A stretch of 64,000 bases of DNA from Salegentibacter sp. Its GTDB lineage: Bacteria > Bacteroidota > Bacteroidia > Flavobacteriales > Flavobacteriaceae. Shown here piece by piece: positions 53,318 through 63,016 of the stretch (positions are counted from its first letter, which is position 1; each line of letters opens with the position of its first letter). The notes beneath the pieces are model-generated. The model was given only the letters and a program-made list of their open reading frames with translations. It did not search any database and was not told the DNA's origin. Both the position numbers and the translations under genes were made by a program. The stretch covers positions 1-64,000 of the forward strand of contig JAGXIH010000005.1 in NCBI GenBank assembly GCA_024635795.1, given 5' to 3'.

Positions 53318-54416
53318 ATGATCTCAACAGAACAGGTTAAAGATCTTAGGGAGCGCCTTGGTGCGTTAAGGAGGTATCTTTGACATTGATGCCAAGCAAA
53401 TAGAAATCACTAATCTTGAAGAAAAAACCTTTGCCCCCGATTTTTGGAATGATCCAAAAAAGGCTGAGCTTCTTATGCAGGAACTCAACGCTGAAAAAAA
53501 ATGGGTGAAGGATTATAAGAAGGCCGAAACCCTGGTTGACGATCTGGAAGTGATCTATGAATTCTACCAGGAAGACGAAGCTTCTGCTGAAGATGTTGAG
53601 GAAAAAAATTCCCAGGCAATCGACCTGATTGAAGACCTGGAATTTAAAAATATGCTTTCTGAAGAGGGAGACAAACTGAGCGCGGTACTGCAAATCACAG
53701 CCGGAGCCGGAGGCACCGAGAGCTGCGACTGGGCAGAAATGCTAATGCGTATGTACCTTATGTGGGCCGAAAAACGCGGCTATAAGATCAAGGAACTGAA
53801 CTACCAGGCAGGAGATGTTGCAGGGATAAAAACGGTCACTTTAGAGATTGAAGGCGAGTTCGCCTTTGGCTGGTTAAAAGGAGAGAACGGCGTCCACAGG
53901 TTGGTTCGTATTTCCCCGTTTGATAGCAATGCGAAACGCCACACTTCTTTTGCCTCCGTTTATGTATACCCGCTGGCTGATGATAGCATTGAAATAGACA
54001 TCAATCCATCCGAAATATCCTGGGAAACCATGCGATCATCTGGTGCCGGAGGGCAAAATGTAAACAAAGTGGAAACAGCAGTAAGATTGCGCCACGCCCC
54101 TACCGGAATTGTTGTCGAAAATTCTGAAACCCGCTCACAGCTGGAGAATAAAACCAAAGCTATGCAGCTTTTAAAGAGTCAGTTATATGAGATTGAACTT
54201 CAGAAGCAACAAGAACAAAGACGGGAAATCGAAGATTCCAAGATGAAGATAGAATGGGGCTCACAGATAAGAAATTATGTAATGCACCCATATAAATTGG
54301 TGAAAGATGTTAGAACCGGAGAGGAAACCGGTAATGTAGACGACGTCATGAACGGTGGAATCAACGCTTTTCTCAAAGCTTACCTGATGATGATGGGACA
54401 ACGGAGCGAAGATTGA
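53318..54416 (+). CDS. prfB: Peptide chain release factor 2 with programmed +1 frameshift
   Basis: RF2 reads UAA and UGA stop codons. Frame 0 starts at the ATG at 53318 and stops after 21 codons at an in-frame TGA (53381-53383). A +1 shift at CTT-TGA-C continues in the next frame to 54416, giving 365 residues. The codon-recognition tripeptide SPF lies in RISPFDSNAKRH and the peptidyl-hydrolase GGQ in SSGAGGQNVNKVETAV. The shift makes RF2 level self-regulating: scarce RF2 leads to slower TGA reading and more frameshifting. Confidence 0.97.
53369..53384 (+). promoter_or_regulatory. prfB: prfB programmed frameshift site
   Basis: AGGAGG (53369-53374) is followed by TAT, then CTT-TGA-C. The Shine-Dalgarno-like AGGAGG pairs with 16S rRNA and helps shift the ribosome forward one base at CTT when RF2 is scarce. 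Confidence 0.93.
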
Positions 54417-54484
54417 TAGAAATGCGTGAGCTGTTTTAATTTTAAAATTAATTGTTTATTTTAATATCAGAAAAATCAGTTATA

Positions 54485-54826
54485 ATGATTACTATTTATC
54501 ACAATACCAGATGTAAAAAATCCCGTGAAGGCCTTCAAAAAGTAGAGGCTTCAGGAAAAGGATATAAAATTAGGGAATATTTAAAAGATGAGCTTTCAGA
54601 AGATGAGCTTAAGGCCCTTTTGGAAAAGATGAACATCGCGCCCATACAGCTGGTTAGGAAGAACGAAAAAATTTGGAAAGAAAATTATAAAAACAAAGAT
54701 CTAAGCGACAGGGAATTAATCACTGTAATGGTAAAGAACCCTAAACTCATTGAAAGACCTGTTGTAGAGACTGAAAAAGAGGCGGTTATCGGCCGGCCTG
54801 TCGAAGAGATCGACAAGTTGCTTTAG
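54485..54826 (+). CDS. ArsC/Spx-family protein (arsenate reductase-like)
   Basis: The 113-residue protein has a thioredoxin-like ArsC fold: TIYHNTRCKKSREGLQ with Cys9, KIREYLKDELSEDELKALLEK, then LVRKNEKIWKEN and IERPVVETEKEAVIGRP. Cys9 followed by KKS matches the glutaredoxin-dependent arsenate reductase family, although many members are of unknown reaction. No other ars gene is near. I chose the Met at 54485; the frame is open for 33 bases upstream without conservation. Confidence 0.85.
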   Translation: MITIYHNTRCKKSREGLQKVEASGKGYKIREYLKDELSEDELKALLEKMNIAPIQLVRKNEKIWKENYKNKDLSDRELITVMVKNPKLIERPVVETEKEAVIGRPVEEIDKLL

Positions 54827-54861
54827 CTAAGCACCTAATATTAAGCATAAACTGACCTGAA

Positions 54862-55230
54862 ATGAAATCACAAGAAAGAATTGCAATTATCGGCGTTGCC
54901 GGATTACTGGTCGCCGGTTTTGTGTATTCACAAATCTATATTCATAAAAAAAACAGAGAGGAATTAGAAGATATAGCCCGGGAACTGGCCTATACCTGGA
55001 AGCAGGAACTAAACCTGGACCACGAGCAAACTTTACTAATGGAAGATGTAATCGTCGCCTATACCATCCGGAAAAACGAGGTACTCAACTCGGGCGTAAA
55101 TGAAGATTCCCTAATTAGAAAATTGCAGGCAATTCAGCGAAACGAACACAAGAAACTCAGGAAGTTTTTAACAGACGAGCAGTTCGAAAATTATATCAAA
55201 GTAAATAAAAATTTAACCCGAAAGGCTTAA
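54862..55230 (+). CDS. Small membrane-anchored helical protein (122 aa)
   Basis: An N-terminal hydrophobic segment (about 7-25) anchors or exports a mostly helical, charged domain: ELAYTWKQELNLDHEQTLLM, then KLQAIQRNEHKKLRKFLTDEQFENY. The last motif, with a Leu-Thr-x-x-Gln core, recalls Spy/CpxP-like periplasmic chaperone or metal-resistance proteins, but homology is not certain. It lies 128 bases upstream of the receptor gene on the same strand. Confidence 0.6.
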   Translation: MKSQERIAIIGVAGLLVAGFVYSQIYIHKKNREELEDIARELAYTWKQELNLDHEQTLLMEDVIVAYTIRKNEVLNSGVNEDSLIRKLQAIQRNEHKKLRKFLTDEQFENYIKVNKNLTRKA

Positions 55231-55266
55231 AAACTGATTCCCAGGCCTGAACTTAAAATTCATTAA

Positions 55267-55320
55267 GTTTAAATGTCAAAAAGCTTGTTTAACGCAAGTT
55301 TAACCAGTGTTTCATTAAAC
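55267..55320 (+). promoter_or_regulatory. GTTTAAC-type repeat array before the receptor gene
   Basis: GTTTAAA (55267), GTTTAAC (55287) and GTTTAAC (55298) are followed by the inverted ATTAAAC (55314-55320). The two perfect copies are 11 bases apart, one helical turn. This looks like a multi-site operator for a DNA-binding regulator, 39-92 bases before the start at 55359. No clear -7 box was found. Confidence 0.5.
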
Positions 55321-55358
55321 CATTTGGAGATTTAAAAGTCATAGAACAAAAATTTTAT

Positions 55359-57857
55359 ATGACCTCCAAAAATCTAATGTCGCTTACAGCGCTTTTATTA
55401 TTTTTAAGCCTGAGTACCCAGGGCTATTCTCAACGTAATTCTGAACATACTATTTCCGGGACCGTTATTGATAACGATCTTGAAGTTCCTTTGGAATATG
55501 CAACCATCTCCATTGTTAATACCAATGACCCTTCAGACATTAACGGCGGGGTGACCGATGTTGATGGAAATTTCTCGATTGAAATCGCTGAAGGTACTTA
55601 TAATATTCTCGTAGAATTCATTTCTTACGAGCCCAAACGTTTCAATAATCGCAAGATAGATTCAGACCTCGAACTGGGTACAATCCAATTAGGTATTTCC
55701 TCTTCTAGTCTGGACGAAGTTGTTGTTCGCGCTGAAACCACTCAGGTTGATGTTAGACTGGATAAAAAAATATATAATATAGGTAAAGACCTAACCACTG
55801 CTGGTGGTACCGTGAGCGATGCTCTTAACAATGTACCTTCGGTTACTGTCGATATTGACGGCGGCATAAGTCTAAGAGGTAATGAGAACGTAAGAATTCT
55901 TATTAATGGTAAACCATCTGCAATGGCTGGATTTGGCGATACAAACGTCCTTAACCAGTTACCGGCCGAAGCTATAGAGCGGGTTGAAGTGATTACTTCC
56001 CCCTCCGCCCGGTATGATGCTGAAGGTACTGCTGGTATTCTGAATATAATCCTAAGACAAAAAGAAACTTTAGGGTTTAACGGATCCTTAAGCTTAACTG
56101 CAGGAACCCCTGCAAATGCTGGTATTTCAGCAAATGTTAATTACCGTACTGAAAAATTCAATCTTTTTACCACCACAGGTTTCAGGTATTTTGATGCTCC
56201 CGGAGGAGGTTTCTTTGATACCAGGTATAATGAAAACAGCATGGTGGAATTTGACAGGATTGTGGAAGACCGGGATATAGATCGTTTAAATAGAAACTTC
56301 AATACCAATGTAGGAATGGAGTATTTCCTTACCGAAAAATCTTCTATTACCGGTAGTGTTTTTTATCGCTACGGGGAGGACGAAGATCTTACCACCAATG
56401 TTACCGATAACTACATTAACGGCACCCAGGTTTTAGGAACAACCCGTGAGGAAAAACAAACCGAAAATGATGACAGCTGGCAGTTTTCCTTAAATTACAT
56501 AAATAATTTCGATAATAAGGGCCATAAACTTACTGCCGATTTCCAATTTGAAACCGATAAAGAAACTCAGTTCACCACCATCGGCGAAAAGGAAGATTAC
56601 AATATTGAAAATCGGGAACTCCAATTAATTGGAGAGGATATCAATACCACAGAAGACCAGACAGAGTATCTTATTCAGGCAGATTATGTTCGCCCTTTTG
56701 CGGAGGATTCGCAATTCGAGGCTGGTTACCGCGGAAACTTTGAAAATGAGATTACCGATTACAGGCTTTTTCAGGAAAATCCGGAGACCGGAAATTTAGA
56801 ACTCAATGAAAGCCTTACCAATGTATTTGATTATACTGAAAATGTAAATGCACTTTATACCCAATACGGATCAAAATTTGGTCAGTTTTCTTTCCTTCTT
56901 GGGTTGAGATTAGAAAACACTCAGTTAAAAGGGCAGATTGACAGTGAACTTACTGATGCTGAGCTGGAAGAAGTATTTGGGTTCCCAATCGATACAGATT
57001 TTGACAATAATTACCTTGGCCTGTTCCCCACCGTGAATTTCATTTATGAACTGGCAGAAGAAGAGAATATCACCTTAGGCTATAACAGAAGGATCAATCG
57101 CCCACGAGGTTGGTATATTAATCCTTTTCCTTCCCGTAGCAGTAATAACAATGTATTCCAGGGAAATCCTAATTTAGAACCGGCCTATTCCAATGCTTTT
57201 GACCTTGGTTACCTGAAAAGATGGGAGAAATTAACGCTAACATCTTCTATCTATTACCAGCACGAAACCGAATCTTTTGAAAGGATAGAAGAAAATATTC
57301 CAGGCACTAACGTGATAAGGACAATTCCTGTAAACCTGGCCAGCAATAAAAGAACCGGAGCGGAATTAGGCTTGCTTTACAATCCGGCAGACTGGTTAAG
57401 ATTAAACGGAAGTTTCAACTTTTTTAAATTTCAGACAGAAGGTGAATTTAATGGAAGAGATTATGATGCCGAAAATACCAGTTGGTTTGCACGTTTCAGC
57501 TCTAAGGTCACTTTACCGGCTAAAATTGATTGGCAAACTAATGCCTTTTATCGTGGTGCCGCTGACGGAATACAAGGAAGAAGAGAGGGCTATCTATCTA
57601 TAGATCTTGCCCTAAGCAAAGATATTTTTAATGAAAATGCTACTCTATCCTTAAATGTACGAGACCTTCTGAATTCCCGAAAACGCGAATCTTATACTTC
57701 TACCGATACTTATGACAGTTATAGTGAGTTTCAATGGAGACAGGGTCAGAATTTTACAGTATCGCTTATTTACAGATTTAATCAGCAAAAAAGAGATCAG
57801 GAAAGACGAAGGAACGGTGAGAACGGAGATATGGATGAAGGAGATTTTGAAGGATAG
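55359..57857 (+). CDS. TonB-type outer-membrane receptor with CarboxypepD_reg-like domain
   Basis: A signal peptide (about 1-25) is followed by a carboxypeptidase-regulatory-like domain (about 28-118, HTISGTVIDNDLEVPLEYA), a plug-like domain (about 125-235, GGTVSDALNNVPSVTVDIDGG, LINGKPSAM), and an outer-membrane beta barrel that ends in FTVSLIYRFNQQ plus a charged tail. The family (OMP_b-brl_3 type) is often annotated as TonB-dependent receptor; a typical TonB box is not clear, so uptake is inferred. It has its own repeat-rich leader. Confidence 0.88.
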   Translation: MTSKNLMSLTALLLFLSLSTQGYSQRNSEHTISGTVIDNDLEVPLEYATISIVNTNDPSDINGGVTDVDGNFSIEIAEGTYNILVEFISYEPKRFNNRKIDSDLELGTIQLGISSSSLDEVVVRAETTQVDVRLDKKIYNIGKDLTTAGGTVSDALNNVPSVTVDIDGGISLRGNENVRILINGKPSAMAGFGDTNVLNQLPAEAIERVEVITSPSARYDAEGTAGILNIILRQKETLGFNGSLSLTAGTPANAGISANVNYRTEKFNLFTTTGFRYFDAPGGGFFDTRYNENSMVEFDRIVEDRDIDRLNRNFNTNVGMEYFLTEKSSITGSVFYRYGEDEDLTTNVTDNYINGTQVLGTTREEKQTENDDSWQFSLNYINNFDNKGHKLTADFQFETDKETQFTTIGEKEDYNIENRELQLIGEDINTTEDQTEYLIQADYVRPFAEDSQFEAGYRGNFENEITDYRLFQENPETGNLELNESLTNVFDYTENVNALYTQYGSKFGQFSFLLGLRLENTQLKGQIDSELTDAELEEVFGFPIDTDFDNNYLGLFPTVNFIYELAEEENITLGYNRRINRPRGWYINPFPSRSSNNNVFQGNPNLEPAYSNAFDLGYLKRWEKLTLTSSIYYQHETESFERIEENIPGTNVIRTIPVNLASNKRTGAELGLLYNPADWLRLNGSFNFFKFQTEGEFNGRDYDAENTSWFARFSSKVTLPAKIDWQTNAFYRGAADGIQGRREGYLSIDLALSKDIFNENATLSLNVRDLLNSRKRESYTSTDTYDSYSEFQWRQGQNFTVSLIYRFNQQKRDQERRRNGENGDMDEGDFEG

Positions 57858-57876
57858 ATCCTGAAAAAACAGGCAC

Positions 57877-57908
57877 AAAAAAAGGGACTCCAATAAGTCC
57901 CTTTTTTT
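57877..57908. terminator. Bidirectional terminator after the receptor gene
   Basis: GGGACT pairs with AGTCCC, flanked by seven A and seven T residues, between two convergent genes. Confidence 0.85.
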
Positions 57909-58083
57909 ATGCTTTTTTTTCTTTAGCTTTTCTCCTGGCCTCTTTTTTCTCTTTAAGCAGTTCCATAACCGAACCACCTATCCAGTAAGGCACAATAGCC
58001 GTTAAAAAGATCATTAACCAGAATCCAATCGTTAAAATAACAAGGAAAGCCAAAAAACCGAGGTACTGATCGAATTCGAACAT
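57907..58083 (-). CDS. Small hypothetical membrane protein (58 aa)
   Basis: The peptide has one long hydrophobic region (about residues 6-45, perhaps two segments: GFLAFLVILTIGFWLMIFL and AIVPYWIGG) and a basic Lys/Arg/Glu-rich tail (EKKEARRKAKEKKA). I do not recognise a named family. I chose the Met at 58083; a Met ten codons upstream gives 68 residues. It is the only gene in the gap between the receptor gene and fumC. Confidence 0.7.
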   Translation of the reverse strand: MFEFDQYLGFLAFLVILTIGFWLMIFLTAIVPYWIGGSVMELLKEKKEARRKAKEKKA

Positions 58084-58235
58084 AATTTTCAAAAATTTTT
58101 GTGTCGGCTTCAAAGATATGAACTCTCGGGACTAATTCATAAATAAAATTCAAATTTTAGGTCACAATAGGCATTTTGAATGATTTTGCAGCTTAAATTT
58201 TCCCATAATTTAGGCTAAAGAAAGCGCTTAACTTG

Positions 58236-58243
58236 TAAATTTG
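58236..58243 (+). promoter_or_regulatory. -7 box for fumC
   Basis: TAAATTTG lies 23 bases before the fumC start. A TTTA or TTAG about 22-23 bases upstream is only near consensus. Confidence 0.45.
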
Positions 58244-58266
58244 TAAGTGAACTAATTTTAAAAATT

Positions 58267-59664
58267 ATGGAATACAGAATAGAAAAAGATACCATAGGAG
58301 AAGTTAAGGTTCCGGCCGACAAACTCTGGGGAGCACAAACCGAACGCTCCAGAAACAATTTCAAAATAGGTCCGGCAGCGAGTATGCCCCTGGAAATTAT
58401 CTACGGATTTGCCTACCTTAAAAAAGCGGCTGCTTACACCAACTGCGAATTGGGAGCACTCCCTGTAGAAAAGAGAGACTATATCGCACAGGTATGCGAT
58501 GAGATCCTGGCAGGGAAACATGACGACCAGTTCCCTCTGGTGATCTGGCAAACCGGGAGTGGTACCCAAAGCAACATGAACCTTAACGAAGTGATCGCCC
58601 ACCGCGCCCATCAGTTGGCCGGAAAAACCATTGGTGAAGGAGAGAAAACCCTTTCTCCTAACGACGATGTGAATAAATCGCAATCTTCCAACGATACCTT
58701 CCCTACCGGAATGCACATTGCGGCTTATAAAAAGATAACCCAGACAACCCTTCCGGGAGTCAAGAAATTAAGAGACACTCTTAAAAAGAAATCTGAAGAA
58801 TTTAAAGAGGTTGTAAAGATTGGACGCACCCACTTTATGGACGCCACTCCCCTCACACTTGGGCAGGAATTCAGCGGTTATGCGGCTCAACTTGATTATA
58901 GCATAAAGGCCCTTGAAAACACCCTGCCACACCTTTCTGAACTGGCTCTTGGAGGTACTGCAGTTGGAACCGGCCTTAACACGCCGAAAGGATATTCGAA
59001 AAGAGTGGCAGAATTTATCGCTAAATTCACCGAGCTTCCATTTACCTCTGCTCCAAATAAGTTTGAAGCCCTGGCAGCTCACGATGCTTTTGTAGAAACC
59101 CACGGAGCTTTAAAGCAACTTGCGGTGTCGCTTAACAAAATTGGTAACGATATAAGAATGCTGGCCTCAGGACCACGTAGCGGAATTGGAGAAATCAATA
59201 TTCCTGCTAATGAACCGGGTTCATCTATTATGCCCGGAAAAGTAAATCCTACCCAGGTAGAAGCCTTAACTATGGTTTGTGCCCAGGTTATAGGGAATGA
59301 TGTTGCTCTTAGCGTTGGAGGAATGCAAGGCCAGTTTGAGCTGAATGTATTTAAGCCTGTGATGGCTGCCAATTTGCTTCAAAGCGCACAACTTTTAGGT
59401 GATGCCTGCTTATCTTTCAATGATAATTGTGCAGCAGGTATTGAAGCTAATACCCCACGTATCAATGAGCATCTGAATAACTCCCTGATGCTGGTTACCG
59501 CTCTTAATACAAAGATCGGGTATTACAAGGCGGCAGAGATAGCAAACGAAGCCCATAAAAACGGTACTACCTTAAAAGAAGAGGCCGTTAAATTAGGTCA
59601 CGTAACCGCTGAACAGTTTGACGAGTGGGTACAGCCTAAAGATATGGTGGGAGGTTTGAAATAA
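58267..59664 (+). CDS. fumC: Class II fumarate hydratase
   Basis: FumC hydrates fumarate to malate in the TCA cycle without iron-sulfur. The 465-residue helical protein has the superfamily signature [13 protein letters not shown], the GSGTQSNMN and [13 protein letters not shown] substrate blocks, and [15 protein letters not shown] with the catalytic His region. Length is standard. It is monocistronic and shares a bidirectional terminator with the convergent ccsBA gene. Confidence 0.98.
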   Translation: MEYRIEKDTIGEVKVPADKLWGAQTERSRNNFKIGPAASMPLEIIYGFAYLKKAAAYTNCELGALPVEKRDYIAQVCDEILAGKHDDQFPLVIWQTGSGTQSNMNLNEVIAHRAHQLAGKTIGEGEKTLSPNDDVNKSQSSNDTFPTGMHIAAYKKITQTTLPGVKKLRDTLKKKSEEFKEVVKIGRTHFMDATPLTLGQEFSGYAAQLDYSIKALENTLPHLSELALGGTAVGTGLNTPKGYSKRVAEFIAKFTELPFTSAPNKFEALAAHDAFVETHGALKQLAVSLNKIGNDIRMLASGPRSGIGEINIPANEPGSSIMPGKVNPTQVEALTMVCAQVIGNDVALSVGGMQGQFELNVFKPVMAANLLQSAQLLGDACLSFNDNCAAGIEANTPRINEHLNNSLMLVTALNTKIGYYKAAEIANEAHKNGTTLKEEAVKLGHVTAEQFDEWVQPKDMVGGLK

Positions 59665-59681
59665 ACCTTGCCTTTTAAAAC

Positions 59682-59712
59682 AAAAAATCCTGCCAATTGG
59701 CAGGATTTTTTT
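59682..59712. terminator. Bidirectional terminator between fumC and ccsBA
   Basis: TCCTGCC pairs with GGCAGGA around AATT, flanked by six A and seven T residues. Confidence 0.88.
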
Positions 59713-59729
59713 ATTATCAGTTTAAAATA

Positions 59730-62700
59730 CTATTTCTTCTTTGCGTAGAATTTCTGGAATCTCCAATAGGAAACAGCCCCCAGTAGAGCAACAACCGCTA
59801 CAGCATAATATATAAAGGTTGGCGTGATCACCTTATCACCACTGGCATAAGAGTGTAAACCTGCAAGATAGAAGTTAACCCCGAAATAAGTCATCATAAT
59901 ACTGGAAAAGGCAACTATCGCCATAAGGTTAAAGAACCAACGGCTTCTAAGACCGGGTATCAATCGCATATGGATCACAAAAGCGTAAACCATAATACTG
60001 ATTAGTGCCCAGGTTTCTTTGGGATCCCAGCCCCAGTAACGTCCCCAACTTTCATTAGCCCATTGCCCACCCAGAAAGTTACCAATGGTTAACATAACCA
60101 AACCTACGGTTAAGGCCATCTCGGTAATAATCGTGATTTCCTTTATTGTAAGGTCCATCTTCTTTTTATTTTTAGAAGTAGTCATTATCATAAGAAGTAA
60201 GGCTACAACACCCAGGATCATTCCTAAGGTAAACGGACCATAACTTCCAACGATCACAGATACGTGAATCATCAACCAGTAGGAATCCAATACCGGTTCA
60301 AGGTTGGCAATTGAAGGATCCATCCAGTTCCAGTGGGCGATCATCAGGATCATAGAGGTGACAAAAGCCGTAGAGGCAATAGTAAGATTACTATTCCTTC
60401 CGAAGGCAAGTCCGAAGAACATCGTTGCCCAGGCCACATAGATCATGGATTCGTAGGCATCACTCCAGGGAGCGTGACCGGAAATATACCAGCGTGCGGC
60501 AAGGCCCAATGTATGCGCTACAAATAACAAACTTATAATTACAATACTCGATTTTATAAGAATCCTGATAGGCTTATTATCTGAAAAGATTTGAACGATC
60601 ACCACCACCAACATAAAAAGGCCGGCCACCATATACATCCAGAACAGGTTTCTGAAAACATCATATTTATTGTAAGTGATCTCGGCATTAATTCTTTCTT
60701 CTGAAGGAAGTACCTCTGAGCCAAATTTCTTCTGAAAACCTTTAATACTGCTTAAAAACTCCTCAGCCCGGGTATAATCTCCGCTTTTTCGTGCATCCTG
60801 CAAGGCATTCATATAAAGAGGGAGAATTTGTTGGGTATATACCGAATCCATCCCTTTAAACCCGGCTTCTTCCACCTCGGGATAGGAAACCCATTTATTA
60901 TTTTCATGCTCCGGAATCGGGAATATTTTCAAAATTTTACCCTGAAGTGCCTGGTACATCAAATTCACCTTTTTATCGGTTTCGATAAAATCCTTCTGAA
61001 ACTGGTTTGGCACAGCTGCCTGATAAGCTTCCTCCAGATAAGGCGAGAGTTTGTACGAACCATTATTATCAAAAAAATCGGTTAAAGCAAGGTATTCTTT
61101 ATCTTCCTTCACCCCTGCGATATGCCGAATACTGTCATTCTTCGGTTTTACATAGATTAGCGGGACAGTATACCAAATTGTTGGATTTTCGGTGATAGAG
61201 ACCAGTACCTGGTCTGAACTCAGGCCTTTATATGAATCTTTTTTGCTGAGTTTTCTTAATAATTCTGAAGAATAGGTGTTGGCAGGTTTCATCCTCCCCC
61301 CAGCATCCTGAATAACAAGTTTCCCAAATTTGGCGGCGTGTTCTTCACTTATGGCATTCTTCTGTAAAATAGAATCTATTTGCTTCTGCTGAGCTTCTAT
61401 ATGTGCGTGATCTTGTTCTTCCTGAGTGGTATCCTGTGCAAAGCCTCCCAGAGGGAGCAATAAAAATGCGAGAATACCAGCCAGGTTCTTCTTTTTAGTC
61501 TTTACTTTTTCAAGCATAACTTTCAGGTTACCAAAACGCGAGCCCGGAGCAAACAGTACCCACATTAAGCCAATATAAAGCAGAGTATATCCAATATAAG
61601 TAATCCAGGTTCCCCAATAATCATGATTTACAGATAGTACGGTTCCTTTCTCATCGGGGTGAAAACTTGCCTGGAAAAATCGGTAGCCTTTATGATCAAG
61701 TACGTGATTCATATATATCTCGTAAGGAAAATTACCTGTTTCTTCGTCTATAACTTCTACCTTACTTTTAAACGCGGAATAACTCTTTTCAGTTCCGGGA
61801 TATTTATCGGCGATAAAGTCATTAAGCTTAATACTAAAAGGCAATTCTACTTCTTTACTTCCGTAGTTCAGAAAGATATCAAGACCTGCCAGCTCCACTT
61901 TTTTCGGTTCATTAACGATTCCCTTACCACCCAGTAATTTTACGATTTCAGATTCGCCCTGGGAAGTCACCTTTAGGATCACTCCATCGGTTTGCCCATC
62001 GGTTTTTTGTTTGGTTTGAACAACATCGTATTTGCCTTTCACCACCGGTTCCGGGATCACAAACTGCATATTCCCAATATTATACAAGGAGCGCAGCATC
62101 AGAGTTTGAGTAGAATCTTTAACCAGATTTCCTTCTAATTGATCGGCCATCCTCATAAAATCCCCTTCAAATGGTGAAGTAATAAAATACTCGCCGCTGG
62201 CTTCGTCAAACTCAATATTTATTGCCCCTTCTGTAGGATTATTCAGTGAGATCAGGACGTTGTGAATATTCTCAACTTCGCCTTCCTTTAAAAAATGTTC
62301 GTGGCGCTCCCCGGCACCGGCTTCCACAATTTTCAGGTAATTTTCACCATCTACAGCAGGAACAAGGGTTTCTTCAGCCCCGTGGATAAAATCCAGCGCT
62401 TCCACCGTAACCGGCTGCCCTTTAAAATCGGTATTGAGTTCATAATTGTTTTCGGTCTCCGGAGCAAAAAGCACATCTTCCTGTAGCATTCGTCTTCTGG
62501 GCTCTCCGTCAATCTCTCCATCGATAAAAGTGGTAAGAAATGTTTTTTCTGAAAGGAATACATTAGTGGTTTCCCCTTCCCTGATGGGCATTACCCCTTC
62601 GTAGCTTATATATCTTGTAACAAAAGCTCCCAAAAGAATTAAGATAAAAGAAAGGTGAAGTAATAAGGATGACCATTTTTCGCGTTTATAAAGCTGGTAT

Positions 62701-62906
62701 CTCTTAATATTTCCTAAAAAGTTAATCACGAAAAGCACCATAATCCCTTCAAACCACCAGGTATTATAGATCATAACACGTGCGGTTTCTATAGTGTACC
62801 AGCTCTCAATAAAGGTCCCCAGGGCAAGGGATATTGCGAAAACGATAAATAAAACTGCTAAAATTCGGGTTGAAAAAAGGACAGAGGCTATTTTATTCTG
62901 CATCAA
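59730..62906 (-). CDS. ccsBA: Fused ResB-CcsA cytochrome c biogenesis protein
   Basis: The 1058-residue protein is a one-chain System II cytochrome c synthase, which carries haem across the inner membrane and attaches it to apocytochromes. The ResB part (about 1-465) has four membrane helices and a large periplasmic domain. A second hydrophobic segment with a signal-like cut site (about 480-500, LLLPLGGFAQ) leads to a periplasmic insert. The CcsA part (about 755-1050) has WGRYWGWDPKETWALIS, the tryptophan-rich haem motif. This fusion is typical of Bacteroidota. Confidence 0.95.
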   Translation of the reverse strand: MMQNKIASVLFSTRILAVLFIVFAISLALGTFIESWYTIETARVMIYNTWWFEGIMVLFVINFLGNIKRYQLYKREKWSSLLLHLSFILILLGAFVTRYISYEGVMPIREGETTNVFLSEKTFLTTFIDGEIDGEPRRRMLQEDVLFAPETENNYELNTDFKGQPVTVEALDFIHGAEETLVPAVDGENYLKIVEAGAGERHEHFLKEGEVENIHNVLISLNNPTEGAINIEFDEASGEYFITSPFEGDFMRMADQLEGNLVKDSTQTLMLRSLYNIGNMQFVIPEPVVKGKYDVVQTKQKTDGQTDGVILKVTSQGESEIVKLLGGKGIVNEPKKVELAGLDIFLNYGSKEVELPFSIKLNDFIADKYPGTEKSYSAFKSKVEVIDEETGNFPYEIYMNHVLDHKGYRFFQASFHPDEKGTVLSVNHDYWGTWITYIGYTLLYIGLMWVLFAPGSRFGNLKVMLEKVKTKKKNLAGILAFLLLPLGGFAQDTTQEEQDHAHIEAQQKQIDSILQKNAISEEHAAKFGKLVIQDAGGRMKPANTYSSELLRKLSKKDSYKGLSSDQVLVSITENPTIWYTVPLIYVKPKNDSIRHIAGVKEDKEYLALTDFFDNNGSYKLSPYLEEAYQAAVPNQFQKDFIETDKKVNLMYQALQGKILKIFPIPEHENNKWVSYPEVEEAGFKGMDSVYTQQILPLYMNALQDARKSGDYTRAEEFLSSIKGFQKKFGSEVLPSEERINAEITYNKYDVFRNLFWMYMVAGLFMLVVVIVQIFSDNKPIRILIKSSIVIISLLFVAHTLGLAARWYISGHAPWSDAYESMIYVAWATMFFGLAFGRNSNLTIASTAFVTSMILMIAHWNWMDPSIANLEPVLDSYWLMIHVSVIVGSYGPFTLGMILGVVALLLMIMTTSKNKKKMDLTIKEITIITEMALTVGLVMLTIGNFLGGQWANESWGRYWGWDPKETWALISIMVYAFVIHMRLIPGLRSRWFFNLMAIVAFSSIMMTYFGVNFYLAGLHSYASGDKVITPTFIYYAVAVVALLGAVSYWRFQKFYAKKK

Positions 62907-62925
62907 AGTGGGCTTTAAACGGCTG

Positions 62926-62933
62926 CAAATTTA
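62926..62933 (-). promoter_or_regulatory. -7 box for ccsBA
   Basis: TAAATTTG on the minus strand ends 19 bases before the start at 62906. No clear -33 box. Confidence 0.4.
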
Positions 62934-63016
62934 AGGAAATTTAAACACTTAGCAGATTAAATTCAAATCATTCTGCTCTGGTTTAAAAGCAGATAATTTT
63001 TTAATAATTTAGCAAA

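Noticed and set aside
53475-54416. prfB starting at the internal ATG 53475
   Set aside because: The frameshift site and 21 upstream codons recreate the full-length RF2, so the internal start would be a truncated call.
57651-57977. A 108-codon minus-strand frame across the receptor end and terminator
   Set aside because: It runs antisense through the barrel gene and the terminator hairpin, and its Lys/Ser/Leu composition looks like a shadow.
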